The notes under the pieces were generated by a model. The model saw only the letters and a program-made list of their open reading frames with translations. It did no database searches and was not told the DNA's origin. The position numbers and the translations under genes were made by a program. A stretch of 64,000 nucleotides of DNA, taken from NCBI GenBank assembly GCA_046328575.1, contig JAXLWI010000015.1, positions 10,724 to 74,723 on the forward strand, given 5' to 3'. The DNA is from JAGOBP01 sp046328575 (GTDB lineage Bacteria > Chloroflexota > Anaerolineae > Fen-1058). Below are positions 54,673 to 63,114 of the stretch, piece by piece. Position 1 is the first letter of the stretch. Every line of letters starts with the position of its first letter.

Positions 54673-55266
54673 CTATTTGGCCGTCAACGGCGCCTGGGCT
54701 AACACCGTGTATACTGCGCCAGACGGCTGCAGATCGCTCTTGATCAACGCGACGTTAGCCACTTCCCAGCGACCCAGCAAGCCAACGTTGCTAGCGCCGA
54801 CGACATCGCCCACCTTTTTCAGCTCACCCGGTCGCACGTCGCGGGCCAGACGCCCCAACGTCAAATGCGGCGAGAAACTGCGTTGTTCCGTAGGATAGCC
54901 CAGTGGCGAGATGGCATTTTCGACCGAGCGCTGCAGATGCGCTAAGCGATTGCCCGGCGCATCTTCCTTCACGCCGACCCACACGACGCGCGGTCGATGC
55001 AAATTAGGGAAGCAGCCCGCTTCAGCGACTTCCAGCGAGAACGTGTGATGCGCGGCCACCGCCGTGCGCAGTGACGATAGAATCAACGCGATCTGATCCG
55101 ACGGCACTTGCCCCAAAAACTTCAGCGTAAGATGAATGCTGTCCGGCTTTACCCAGCGGATGCAGTCGGGCGGCATCTGCGGCTTAAGGCGCGCTTCAAT
55201 CTGACCCAGTTGATCGAGGATTGACACGGGCAATTCGATGGCAATGAAAGCGCGGATGGCATCCAT
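54673..55266 (-). CDS. thpR: RNA 2',3'-cyclic phosphodiesterase (ThpR/LigT)
   Basis: A 197-residue 2H phosphoesterase with both H-x-T/S-x motifs, H-L-T-L-K-F-L-G at about residue 45 and H-L-T-L-G-R at about 131, and the opening R-A-F-I-A-I-E-L-P. It hydrolyses the 2',3'-cyclic phosphate of RNA ends or related substrates. It may be cotranscribed with the phosphoribosyltransferase (51-base gap). Confidence 0.92.
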   Translation of the reverse strand: MDAIRAFIAIELPVSILDQLGQIEARLKPQMPPDCIRWVKPDSIHLTLKFLGQVPSDQIALILSSLRTAVAAHHTFSLEVAEAGCFPNLHRPRVVWVGVKEDAPGNRLAHLQRSVENAISPLGYPTEQRSFSPHLTLGRLARDVRPGELKKVGDVVGASNVGLLGRWEVANVALIKSDLQPSGAVYTVLAQAPLTAK

Positions 55267-55325
55267 AGTTTAGCCTCGGCTGAGTACAACGTCAGACAGC
55301 TGGCGGCTCGACGCACCGATCGAGT

Positions 55326-56156
55326 TCAGCGGTTCGATGATGCTGGATTCAGCGGCAAAGCAGGCACAGCGTGACTCAGGTGCTCAAGTAACAATTCATG
55401 AAACTGCTGCGGACGATCGTCGATGAGACCGTGGCCGACGCCGCGCCACTCGACCAGCTGGGCGCCGGGGATCAATCGGGCCGCGAGTTGGCCTTGTGTA
55501 GGCCGTACGGTCAGATCGCGCGTGCCAATCAAAATCAACGTCGGCGCGGTTATCGATCGCAGGCGTTCTTCCAGATTCAGATCGATCAATGTCCGCAGGC
55601 TGCCCGTCGCCGCAGTGTAGGTCGTGCGACCCAGGTCTTCTTGATTGCGGCGCTGCGCATCCGTGCGTGCCAACCCCGGCATGATCACGGGCGACATTTC
55701 GCCTAGCACGGACAACAAGGGATGAGCCTGCCAGCGTCTGACCATACGCCGAGTGGGCGCGGCCGTCAAAAACCGATGACCATACAGCCCCCCGTTGACG
55801 ATGGGCGCACAGGCGACAACGGCTCGCACCGGCACAGTTGCGGCCAGACTCAAGGTTAGCGTTGCGCCCAACGAATGCCCCACGACAGCCGGTTGCTGTA
55901 GATCAAACCGCTGAACGCAGGCCTGAAGTAACTGGGTGTATCGCTCCAATGAGTACCAGTCGAACGGCGGACGATCGGAATCGCCGAAGCCGGGCAGATC
56001 GAGCGCAGTGGAGCGATAACCTGCCGTGGCTAATCGATCTTGCGTGTCTGCCCACATCCGCAGCGACGATACCCAGCCGTGGATCAGCAACACGTCAGGG
56101 CCATGGCCAACCTGTCGATAGTTAAGGCGGAGGTTATCAAGCGTGATAGACGACAC
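55326..56156 (-). CDS. Alpha/beta-hydrolase
   Basis: A 276-residue hydrolase. The oxyanion H-G-W-V motif (about 26), nucleophile elbow G-H-S-L-G (Ser95 approx.), an acidic D-L-T-V-R context (about 219) and G-V-G-H-G near the end (His about 248) give a full triad. Esterase, lipase or haloalkane/epoxide type cannot be decided. The start is GTG at 56156. A TATAAT on the minus strand at 56188-56193 supports its own promoter. Confidence 0.85.
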   Translation of the reverse strand: MSSITLDNLRLNYRQVGHGPDVLLIHGWVSSLRMWADTQDRLATAGYRSTALDLPGFGDSDRPPFDWYSLERYTQLLQACVQRFDLQQPAVVGHSLGATLTLSLAATVPVRAVVACAPIVNGGLYGHRFLTAAPTRRMVRRWQAHPLLSVLGEMSPVIMPGLARTDAQRRNQEDLGRTTYTAATGSLRTLIDLNLEERLRSITAPTLILIGTRDLTVRPTQGQLAARLIPGAQLVEWRGVGHGLIDDRPQQFHELLLEHLSHAVPALPLNPASSNR

Positions 56157-56494
56157 AGCAACTGTCCTTGGCTTACAACTCTATTCGATTATAGCATGAG
56201 TTAATTCGGATATGCACACGCAAGTCAATCATTTCAAGGGATGCAGTGTTGGGACTATCAATAAACCGTGAACCAAAGGCGATGAGAAAGCGTTGGCTGT
56301 CGAACCGGCTAATTCGCTTCAAGCCCGCGTCCACGCGGGCGTTTTCACCCGATCGACCGCGAGACGCGATCGATGAACCAGACCCGATGAACCCCAGCCG
56401 CGAGCGAACGTAGCCCGGTTCAGGGGTTTGAACCTCCAGTCACAGTTTCGGGTATACTTGTCAATGTGCCAATTCCACGTGGAGCAATCAACTC
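56157..56494. other. Divergent intergenic region, hydrolase-moxR
   Basis: 338 bases without a gene. It holds the -10 for the hydrolase (minus, 56188-56193), a GC hairpin GCCCGCG-TCCA-CGCGGGC with GTTTTC (56323-56340, like the one at 10179), and the moxR promoter candidate. CGATCG sites are dense around 56350. Confidence 0.6.
56428..56458 (+). promoter_or_regulatory. Candidate promoter of moxR
   Basis: TTGAAC (56428-56433) and TATACT (56453-56458) are separated by 19 bases, longer than ideal. The -10 ends 36 bases before the ATG. Confidence 0.4.
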
Positions 56495-57448
56495 ATGTCT
56501 GATCCAAAAGCGGTTGCCACTCAGATTGTCGAGAACGTTGGCAAAGTCATCGTCGGCAAATCCGAAACTCTCCAGTTAGCCATCATCGGGTTGTTGTGTC
56601 AGGGTCACTTGCTTATCGAAGACGTGCCGGGGGTCGGCAAGACGATGCTGGCTAAGTCGCTGGCGAAGTCGATCGGCTGCGTATTCCGCCGTATTCAGTT
56701 TACGCCCGATATGCTGCCCAGCGATGTGACGGGCGTGCGCATCTTCGATCAACGCACGCGCGAGTTTGTCTATCAGCCGGGTCCGATTCAGGCCAACATT
56801 GTGTTGGCCGACGAAATCAATCGGGCCACGCCTAAAACGCAGGCGGCGTTGTTGGAGGCGATGGAAGAACGGCAGGTCACCATCGACGGCGAGACACACA
56901 AACTCGACGAGCCGTTTATGGTGCTGGCGACGCAGAACCCCATCGAATACGAAGGCACCTTCCCCCTGCCCGAGGCGCAGTTGGACCGCTTCTTGCTGCG
57001 CTTGCATCTGGGCTATCCCGATCCGACCGATGAGATCAAAGTGCTGGATTCGCAGCAAAGAGTGCATCCACTGGAAAGCATCGGGCAAGTAGTGTCGGCG
57101 GCGGAACTCGTTGCCGCGCAGGCCGCCATCCGCGACATCTACGTAGACGTGCTGGTGAAGTCGTACATCATCGAGATTGTGACGCGCACGCGCAAACACG
57201 CCGATGTATATCTAGGTGCGTCGCCGCGCGGTTCGCTGACGCTGTTCCGATCGGCGCAGGCGCGAGCCGCACTGGAAGGTCGCGCGTACGTGATCCCCGA
57301 CGACATCAAGGCGCTGGCGCCGTATGGTCTGGCGCATCGCATGATCGTCAGCCCGTCGGCGCGTATCAAAGACGTGGACGCGACGGCCATCATCCGCGAC
57401 ATCCTGGCGAGCGTGCCCGTGCCCGGCGGCTCGGTGAAACCCAACTGA
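56495..57448 (+). CDS. MoxR-family AAA+ ATPase
   Basis: A 317-residue AAA+ chaperone-like ATPase. Walker A G-V-G-K-T (Lys49), Walker B-containing V-L-A-D-E-I-N-R-A, the MoxR-type E-A-M-E-E-R-Q-V-T and sensor A-T-Q-N-P-I-E. MoxR proteins activate metal- or cofactor-dependent client proteins. GGAG is seen ahead of the ATG. It is followed on the same strand by a DUF58 protein, the usual MoxR partner. Confidence 0.95.
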   Translation: MSDPKAVATQIVENVGKVIVGKSETLQLAIIGLLCQGHLLIEDVPGVGKTMLAKSLAKSIGCVFRRIQFTPDMLPSDVTGVRIFDQRTREFVYQPGPIQANIVLADEINRATPKTQAALLEAMEERQVTIDGETHKLDEPFMVLATQNPIEYEGTFPLPEAQLDRFLLRLHLGYPDPTDEIKVLDSQQRVHPLESIGQVVSAAELVAAQAAIRDIYVDVLVKSYIIEIVTRTRKHADVYLGASPRGSLTLFRSAQARAALEGRAYVIPDDIKALAPYGLAHRMIVSPSARIKDVDATAIIRDILASVPVPGGSVKPN

Positions 57449-57583
57449 TAGCAATCAGTTAGTAGCGCTCAGTTATCCGACATCACATGTTCGCAACCCG
57501 CTCGCGGTTATCTGCCGGCCACTTGCGACTGATACCTAATAACTGACACCCACTCACTGATAACTAATCACTGACAACTCTCT
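57449..57583. repeat. CAGT-type low-complexity spacer between moxR and DUF58
   Basis: A run of CTGATAACT / CACTGACA / TCAGTTA words with loose 7-9 base periodicity. Similar text fills 58859-58939 and 63050-63110. No gene is visible. Confidence 0.6.
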
Positions 57584-58858
57584 ATGACTCGCGTTCGATC
57601 GGTTGCCATCGTCGGTCTGGTCGCGTTGGTGCTGGGCTTAGCCACCACACGCTCCCTGTTTTTCACGGTGTTTTACGCCGTGGTATTGGTGCTGCTCATG
57701 TCGTATTTCTGGGCGCGCACCGCGTTGAGCCGCGTGCAGTTGGTGCGGCAGACGCGCATGCGACGCGCCCAAGTGGGCAGCGCGATCGCGGAAACGTTCA
57801 TCCTCCGCAATCGCAGCGCCATTCCCAATATGTGGCTGGAGATGGACGACGAGTCCGACATGCCCGGTCACCACGTCAGCCACGTCGTCTCCAACATGCC
57901 GGGCCGCACCGAGTATTCGTGGACGGTGCGCACCATCTGCCGCGAACGCGGCCGCTTTCGGCTGGGGCCGATCTCGCTCACCAGCGGCGATCCGTTCGGG
58001 TTGTTCCGCATCAGGTACCATCTGCCGCACACGTCGGCGTTGGTGGTTTATCCGAATACCGTAAACCTCCGCTCGTTTCCGCTGCCGATCGGCGTGCTGC
58101 CGGGCGGCGATGCGTTGCGCCGCCGCACCCACTACGTCACCACCAACGCGGCGGGCGTGCGCGATTACGAGCCAGGCGATCCCTTCAATCGCATTCACTG
58201 GAAGAGCACCGCGCGCAAAGACCGGCTGATCGTGAAAGAGTTCGAACTCGATCCGTTGGCCGATGTGTGGATCATGGTCGATCTGTGGTCAGGCGTGCAT
58301 TACGGCGATCGGCATCTGCCCGAACTCGATCTGCAAGAGGAACCGGATGCTTTGCTGCGTAAGGCCGCCATCCCGATCATGCTGCCCCCCTCGACGGAAG
58401 AATATGCTATCAGCGCAGCGGCGTCGATCGCGATGTTCTTCTTGCGCCGCGATCGCACGTTGGGTCTCGTCGCACTGGGGCAGCGCCGCGAAGTCCTACA
58501 AGCCGATCGGGGTGAGCGACAACTCGAAAAGATTCTGGAAACGCTGGCCGTACTGCGCGCGCGCGGCATTGTGCCGTTTGAGGAAGTGCTGTATCGCGAG
58601 ACACCCGCGCTGCCGCGCGGCACCACACTGGTGTTGATCTCGCCGTCTACCGATCCGAAGTGGGCGCAAGTGGCGCGGCATTTGAAGCGCAGCGGCTTGC
58701 ACGTAACAACCGTCGTGCTCGATGCGAAGTCATTCGGTGGGCCGCCCGGCACCGATAAGGTCGTGGCCGAACTCGGCGCGTCGAGCGTGCCAGTGAGCCT
58801 CATCCGCAACGGCGATCGCCTGGAAGATGTGTTGGGCGCGCCGATGTTTGCGAAGTAG
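57584..58858 (+). CDS. DUF58-domain membrane protein (MoxR partner)
   Basis: A 424-residue protein with two short hydrophobic helices in the first 45 residues, an outer beta region and the DUF58 hallmark Y-E-P-G-D-P-F-N-R-I-H-W-K-S-T-A-R at about residue 195, leading to a VWA-like domain (V-W-I-M-V-D-L-W). MoxR and DUF58 often act in envelope or complex assembly. The gap to moxR contains CAGT-type low-complexity sequence. No transglutaminase gene follows, unlike many MoxR-DUF58 loci. Confidence 0.92.
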   Translation: MTRVRSVAIVGLVALVLGLATTRSLFFTVFYAVVLVLLMSYFWARTALSRVQLVRQTRMRRAQVGSAIAETFILRNRSAIPNMWLEMDDESDMPGHHVSHVVSNMPGRTEYSWTVRTICRERGRFRLGPISLTSGDPFGLFRIRYHLPHTSALVVYPNTVNLRSFPLPIGVLPGGDALRRRTHYVTTNAAGVRDYEPGDPFNRIHWKSTARKDRLIVKEFELDPLADVWIMVDLWSGVHYGDRHLPELDLQEEPDALLRKAAIPIMLPPSTEEYAISAAASIAMFFLRRDRTLGLVALGQRREVLQADRGERQLEKILETLAVLRARGIVPFEEVLYRETPALPRGTTLVLISPSTDPKWAQVARHLKRSGLHVTTVVLDAKSFGGPPGTDKVVAELGASSVPVSLIRNGDRLEDVLGAPMFAK

Positions 58859-58939
58859 TGGGCAGTTTTCAGTTGTTAGTTGTCAGTCGTCAGTCACGAA
58901 CCGCGCAGAGTGATTTGCTCATCGATTACTGATAACTGA

Positions 58940-60265
58940 CTACTGACCACTGATGACTAACCCCTGAAACAGCGCTTGCAGCAATGAGCCGTCGTCACTG
59001 CTGAGGTTCCACATCATCGCGCCGCCCAAATGATGGGCGCGGACGTAATCGGCTTTGAGGCCGATCGATTGGGGATCATCGTAGGTGATGAAGATCCGAT
59101 CGGCGGCGTTGTACAACCACGGGACTTGCGCTGCTTCGCTCCAATATCGCACGTAGCCGTTGCGATCGATGTAGTTCTCCGCTAAATCCCAGTACGTATA
59201 CGCACTCCCATCGAACGTGCCTTGAGGCAAACGCGTGCTGCGTTGATACAGTCCGTGATTATCGGCGGAAACACCCGCCCAGCCGTGCCCATAGAACGGG
59301 ACCCCCAACACGATCTTCTCCGGTGAGACATTGGCTTTCAAATAGGCCTGCACGGCCGCGTCGACGTTGTTGAGCGGGTAAGCATCGTCGGCGACGGGAT
59401 ACAACGGCGCGTTGAAGTTGGTCGCCTTGCTCCACGGGCCATGAAAATCATACGCCATTAAGTTGAACCAATCAGTCGTCGCTGACAAGTCCTTGATCTC
59501 ATAGAAATTCAGTAGGCTCGCGCCGCTGGGCATCGCAATCGTGAGCAGATACGGACGCTGCGTGCGTTTGGTCCGCTCGTCAAGTTGACGGCGGAACTCT
59601 TGCATCAACAACGTCAGGTTGTGCTTATCGTCGGGCCGCGCCGTATCGCCCACGCCGGGAAATTCCCAATCGATGTCGATGCCGTCGATCACATCGGGAT
59701 ACGTGTCGAAATAGAGATCGAGACACGACTTGACGAAGGCGCGCCGTGACTCATCCGTAAGCGCGGCGTCAGAAAAGCCGTTGGACAGCGTCGCGCCGCC
59801 GATGGCGATGAGCACCTTCAAGTGCGGAGCCGCCGCCTTCACCTGCCCCAGATCGATCAGGTTCCGGTGATCGGTATATTCGTCGACGTACGCGCAGTGC
59901 GACGTGACCCGATCGATCTGGCTGAAGGCGTAGATGACGTGCGTCAACAAATTCGTCGTGATGCTGTACGGCGTGTAGTTGTGAGCCGAGATACCCCATG
60001 ACGGATAGTAGCCGACGAGGCGATAGTGAATCTGCTCGATGGACAACGTGGCCGTGGGGGTCGGCAAATCCATCGTCGGTGAGGGCAAGGGCGTGGGCGT
60101 GGCCGTCGAGGTCGCTTTCGGCGGTTGCGTGCGGGTAGCCAAAGGCGGCGGCGTAGCCAGCGGCGTGGGCGTGGCGAGGCTCGGCGTAGCCGACGCGCAG
60201 GCTGTCACTGCGAACACGCTCCATACACTGATTAACACCATCGCCAACCGTCTCTGTCGTGTCAT
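58940..60265 (-). CDS. Lipoprotein glycoside hydrolase family 18 (chitinase-like)
   Basis: A 441-residue secreted hydrolase. The ATG at 60265 places a lipobox (A-V-T-A-C, Cys23) in a short signal. After a Thr/Pro linker comes a GH18 TIM barrel with D-G-I-D-I-D-W-E (D194, D197, D199, catalytic E201) and conserved Y-D-F-H-G-P-W and G-V-P-F-Y-G-H-G-W. It should cut beta-1,4-GlcNAc polymers (chitin or peptidoglycan). A TATAAT ends only seven bases before the start, so the mRNA may be leaderless. Confidence 0.92.
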   Translation of the reverse strand: MTRQRRLAMVLISVWSVFAVTACASATPSLATPTPLATPPPLATRTQPPKATSTATPTPLPSPTMDLPTPTATLSIEQIHYRLVGYYPSWGISAHNYTPYSITTNLLTHVIYAFSQIDRVTSHCAYVDEYTDHRNLIDLGQVKAAAPHLKVLIAIGGATLSNGFSDAALTDESRRAFVKSCLDLYFDTYPDVIDGIDIDWEFPGVGDTARPDDKHNLTLLMQEFRRQLDERTKRTQRPYLLTIAMPSGASLLNFYEIKDLSATTDWFNLMAYDFHGPWSKATNFNAPLYPVADDAYPLNNVDAAVQAYLKANVSPEKIVLGVPFYGHGWAGVSADNHGLYQRSTRLPQGTFDGSAYTYWDLAENYIDRNGYVRYWSEAAQVPWLYNAADRIFITYDDPQSIGLKADYVRAHHLGGAMMWNLSSDDGSLLQALFQGLVISGQ

Positions 60266-60272
60266 GCGGGGG

Positions 60273-60278
60273 ATTATA
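60273..60278 (-). promoter_or_regulatory. TATAAT directly before the GH18 start
   Basis: A minus-strand TATAAT lies seven bases before the ATG with no Shine-Dalgarno between, implying transcription starts at or next to the ATG. Confidence 0.4.
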
Positions 60279-60299
60279 CTGTATTCGTGTTCGCACAAT

Positions 60300-60635
60300 T
60301 CAAACTCCGCAGTGCACCAAGCCCGCGTCCCCGCGAACGGAGAGCAAAGCTTTAACGAACTCAATCATTGGTCTCACCAAAACTTTCATCGCAACCACAC
60401 GCTCGGAATCACGCCCGGCGCACACTCCCTCATCGGCGATCCGCGCTTTATCGATCCGAATTCGGACAACTATGCTCTCAGATTTGGCTCGGCAGCCATC
60501 GATTATGGTACAGATGCTGGCATTTCAGTCGATATTGATGGCATTTCTCGCCCGCAAGGTCACGGATTTGACATCGGAGCCTACGAATATCACCTTCCAA
60601 TAGCCTATTACTTCCTGTCTGTTATCAGAAAGTGA
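60300..60635 (+). pseudogene. Remnant of a choice-of-anchor/beta-helix secreted protein
   Basis: The plus-strand frame carries the familiar end of parallel beta-helix secreted proteins: D-P-R-F-I-D-P-N-S-D-N-Y-A-L-R-F, G-S-A-A-I-D-Y-G-T, G-I-S-R-P-Q-G, F-D-I-G-A-Y-E-Y, then a hydrophobic tail where V-F-L-P-L-V-L would be expected. No start or upstream domains exist; the region upstream is the GH18 gene on the other strand. It looks like the 3' fragment of a larger gene, probably left by a rearrangement. The array that follows begins over its stop. Confidence 0.6.
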
Positions 60636-60828
60636 CTTTTGGCTATCAGAATGTTCTGAAAGTGCAAAGGAAATATCTGATAGTATAAAATAAATATCTG
60701 ATGATATAAAGGAAACATCTGGTAATATAAAGTAAATATCTGATAGATAAAAGGGCATATCTGACTGTTCAAAGGAAATATCTGATTGACAAAAGGTATA
60801 ATCTGATGCTATAAAGGTAACATCTGAT
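60624..60828 (+). repeat. 21-bp-phased iteron-like array
   Basis: ATCTGAT or one-mismatch forms start at 60675, 60696, 60717, 60738, 60759, 60780, 60801 and 60822, exactly 21 bp apart (two helical turns). A weaker copy TTCTGAA is at 60654. Two inverted copies (TATCAGAA) at 60623 and 60644 are also 21 bp apart. Between cores the DNA is AT-rich, with AAAGG(A/T)AA before most cores. The last core is 18 bases from the ATG at 60847. Confidence 0.85.
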
Positions 60829-60846
60829 TGACCAGAGGGCAGAATT

Positions 60847-61620
60847 ATGGCTTATACTCGCAAGGCAGAGATGCTGGAAGAGGCTCGCATTGCGCTATCG
60901 GCAGCGCGGACGGACCCCGATTTGGGCGTAGCCCTCAATGAGGTGGGCCTGACGCCCGAGAAGTTGGCCGAGGGCTGGGCGTTGTACGAAGCGGCGGCCA
61001 GTCGGCCGGTCAGCGCCAATTCGCAGTACGGCAATCGCTTGCTGGCGACGCGGCAGGTGCAGGCCCTGCGGCGGCAATTGTGGGCCGAGTACAACGCGGC
61101 AGCGCAGGTGGCACAGGTGGTGTTTTGGGATCAACCGGGCGATTTGATTGCGCTGGATATCGCGCAGCCGCATAAGACCGGACCGAAGCGGACGCGCGGG
61201 GGAGCGGCGGATCCGATCGAGCCGGAGACAACCCCGGCGGACGTCCCCCAATCCGATCGACCCCGGCGGCGACGCCGCGCCCGGTCAGACGCGCATTTAG
61301 ATGGAGCCATCAAGGTTTTCTGCGGCGGCGCGCGGAACGATGCGGCGCGGGCGGCAGCGTTAGCCGAGGTAGGCTACTCGGCCGCACGGTTAGACGCCAT
61401 CGAGGCCTTGGCCGCTCAGTGGCTAGCCGCGCGAACGGCGCAGATGACGGCGCTGGGCGAGGAGTTGGGGCAGCGGGCGCAGCAGCGCGCCGCCTTTCAG
61501 GCGCTGCAACAATGGTGGCGGCGCTTCAACGGTCTGGTCAGCGCGGGTCTGTACCATCGGCCAGACGTATTGAGCAAACTCGGCGTCAAGACGCGGGGAA
61601 GAAAGCGCCGCATCGCGTAA
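60847..61620 (+). CDS. Unrecognised basic helical protein with two similar halves
   Basis: A 257-residue, alanine- and arginine-rich soluble protein. Residues about 10-70 (A-R-I-A-L-S-A-A-R-T-D...G-L-T-P-E-K-L) and 155-215 (C-G-G-A-R-N-D-A-A-R-A...G-Y-S-A-A-R-L-D-A-I-E) look like two copies of one helical module, joined by a basic/acidic linker (R-R-R-R-R-A-R-S-D). The C-terminus is very basic (T-R-G-R-K-R-R-I-A), suggesting nucleic-acid binding. Base composition contrasts sharply with the AT-rich array just upstream. AGAGGG precedes the ATG. Binding to the array is possible autoregulation (inference). Family not recognised. Confidence 0.65.
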   Translation: MAYTRKAEMLEEARIALSAARTDPDLGVALNEVGLTPEKLAEGWALYEAAASRPVSANSQYGNRLLATRQVQALRRQLWAEYNAAAQVAQVVFWDQPGDLIALDIAQPHKTGPKRTRGGAADPIEPETTPADVPQSDRPRRRRRARSDAHLDGAIKVFCGGARNDAARAAALAEVGYSAARLDAIEALAAQWLAARTAQMTALGEELGQRAQQRAAFQALQQWWRRFNGLVSAGLYHRPDVLSKLGVKTRGRKRRIA

Positions 61621-61628
61621 GGGCCAAT

Positions 61629-61690
61629 CCGTAGGGGCAGACCTGCGTGTCTGCCCGTCATTCGGGGAACACGTCGGTTCGCCCCTACGG
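61629..61690. repeat. REP-like compound palindrome that supplies the MFS stop codon
   Basis: CCGTAGGGGC (61629-61638) and GCCCCTACGG (61681-61690) are perfect inverted ends of a 62-bp element; inside, GGGCAGAC (61635-61642) pairs with GTCTGCCC (61649-61656). The MFS stop codon (61685-61687) lies in the right arm. Similar GTAGGGGC-type palindromes are common dispersed repeats in Chloroflexota and other phyla, from memory. Confidence 0.8.
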
Positions 61691-62977
61691 TTGATGCGCC
61701 ACTTTCGGCAAGCCCCACGCCACCAGCAGACCCAGCACCGGACCGAGGACGGCGGCGATGAACAACACCGGATACGAAGTGGCTTGTAACAGAATGCCAC
61801 CCAACAACGACGCGATGACGGTCAACCCGCCGATCGTGTTGGCGAGGCCCGTATAGGCCGTGCGTTCCACCGGCGGCGCAATCTCGATGATGTATTGCAG
61901 GAAGCCCAACAAGAACGAACCGTCCGTCGCGCCCATCGCCGCAAAGATCAACACGTTGCCGACGATCAACACCCCCCCACCCTGCGGACCGATGAGGTTC
62001 AGCAGAATACCTAACACGGGCGGAATCATCGCCAACAGCATCGTCATCCGAATCACAATCCGCGCCCCGTACCGCTCGCTGATCGAGCCGGTGATCAACG
62101 CCGACACCACTCCGCCGATCGTCTGCGCGGCCAGAAACGCGCCCAGCAAATCTTCTGGCAAGCCCAGATACTTGATGGCGTGCACGGCGTAAAACGGCAG
62201 GGCCAGCGCGTTGATGCCGATCAACAGCCGCGCGATCGAACTCTGCCGGAACGCCCGATCGTTCTTCAGGATGTGGCGGGCGTGCGCGCTGATGTTCAAC
62301 TGCCCGGACACATTGTTGCTCACATCGCCGGGCGGCTCGATAAAGAACAGCAGCGCGCAGGTGGAAACCATCAGGCCCAGACCGGCCAAACCAAACAACA
62401 GCGCGTAATTCTGCGGAAAGGCGGGCGCACTGGCGCTGAGACCCCACGTTACCAGAAACGACACGCCGAACTGCAGCACAAATGCAATGGCCTGCGTCCA
62501 GCCCAGAATCCGGCCGCGAATGTTGGGCGGCAGCATCTTGCTGATGCTATCGAACCACGCCACCGCCGTCACCGAATCGCCGCCGCGGAACATCAGCACC
62601 ATCAACGTCAGCAGCGCAAATAACAGCATCCGATCGAGATTCAGTGCCAGCGCCAACGCGAACAGCAGCACCGGCACGCGGGCGATGACGGCGGTAACGA
62701 GCAAAATCGGTTTTTTGCGCGGCCGATCGGCCATCCAGCGCCCGGCGGGCAACTGCGGCAGCAGCCACATCCCCGTCCACAGCGTATTGATCAGCCCCAC
62801 CAGCGGCTCGGAACTCGTCAACTGAAAGACGAGCGCGGGCATGACGGTACTGTAGCCCATGAAGCCCAGCGCGCCGCCAAACGCGCCGCTGTCCGTGAGC
62901 ATGGCGATGACGTTTTGCCGCAGCGCCTTGCGATCGGGCGGATCGGATTTCGGAGTTTGAATTTCGAAAGAGTCCAT
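61685..62977 (-). CDS. Major facilitator superfamily transporter
   Basis: A 430-residue protein with about twelve hydrophobic helices. The loop between helices 2 and 3 reads G-R-W-M-A-D-R-P-R-K-K-P (MFS motif A) and a second partial copy is near the middle. The N-terminus is acidic and soluble. The ATG at 62977 is preceded by GAGGTGAC; the frame extends upstream without support. Substrate unknown. The last codons lie in a REP-like element. Confidence 0.87.
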   Translation of the reverse strand: MDSFEIQTPKSDPPDRKALRQNVIAMLTDSGAFGGALGFMGYSTVMPALVFQLTSSEPLVGLINTLWTGMWLLPQLPAGRWMADRPRKKPILLVTAVIARVPVLLFALALALNLDRMLLFALLTLMVLMFRGGDSVTAVAWFDSISKMLPPNIRGRILGWTQAIAFVLQFGVSFLVTWGLSASAPAFPQNYALLFGLAGLGLMVSTCALLFFIEPPGDVSNNVSGQLNISAHARHILKNDRAFRQSSIARLLIGINALALPFYAVHAIKYLGLPEDLLGAFLAAQTIGGVVSALITGSISERYGARIVIRMTMLLAMIPPVLGILLNLIGPQGGGVLIVGNVLIFAAMGATDGSFLLGFLQYIIEIAPPVERTAYTGLANTIGGLTVIASLLGGILLQATSYPVLFIAAVLGPVLGLLVAWGLPKVAHQP

Positions 62978-63114
62978 GTCACCTCGTGAAGCAGACAAAA
63001 GCCGACCCAGTGGTCGGCCTGTAGCAGTTTCGATTATAATACCGCGGGGGGCAATGAGCAATGAGCCTTCAGCAATCAGCCGTCAGCGGTCAGCCGTCGG
63101 TGGTCGTCAATTCC

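Noticed and set aside
60525..60758. A 77-residue minus-strand frame with heptad S-D-I-Y-F-I-L repeats
   Set aside because: It is the translation of the 21-bp array (21 bp is seven codons) and has no ribosome site.
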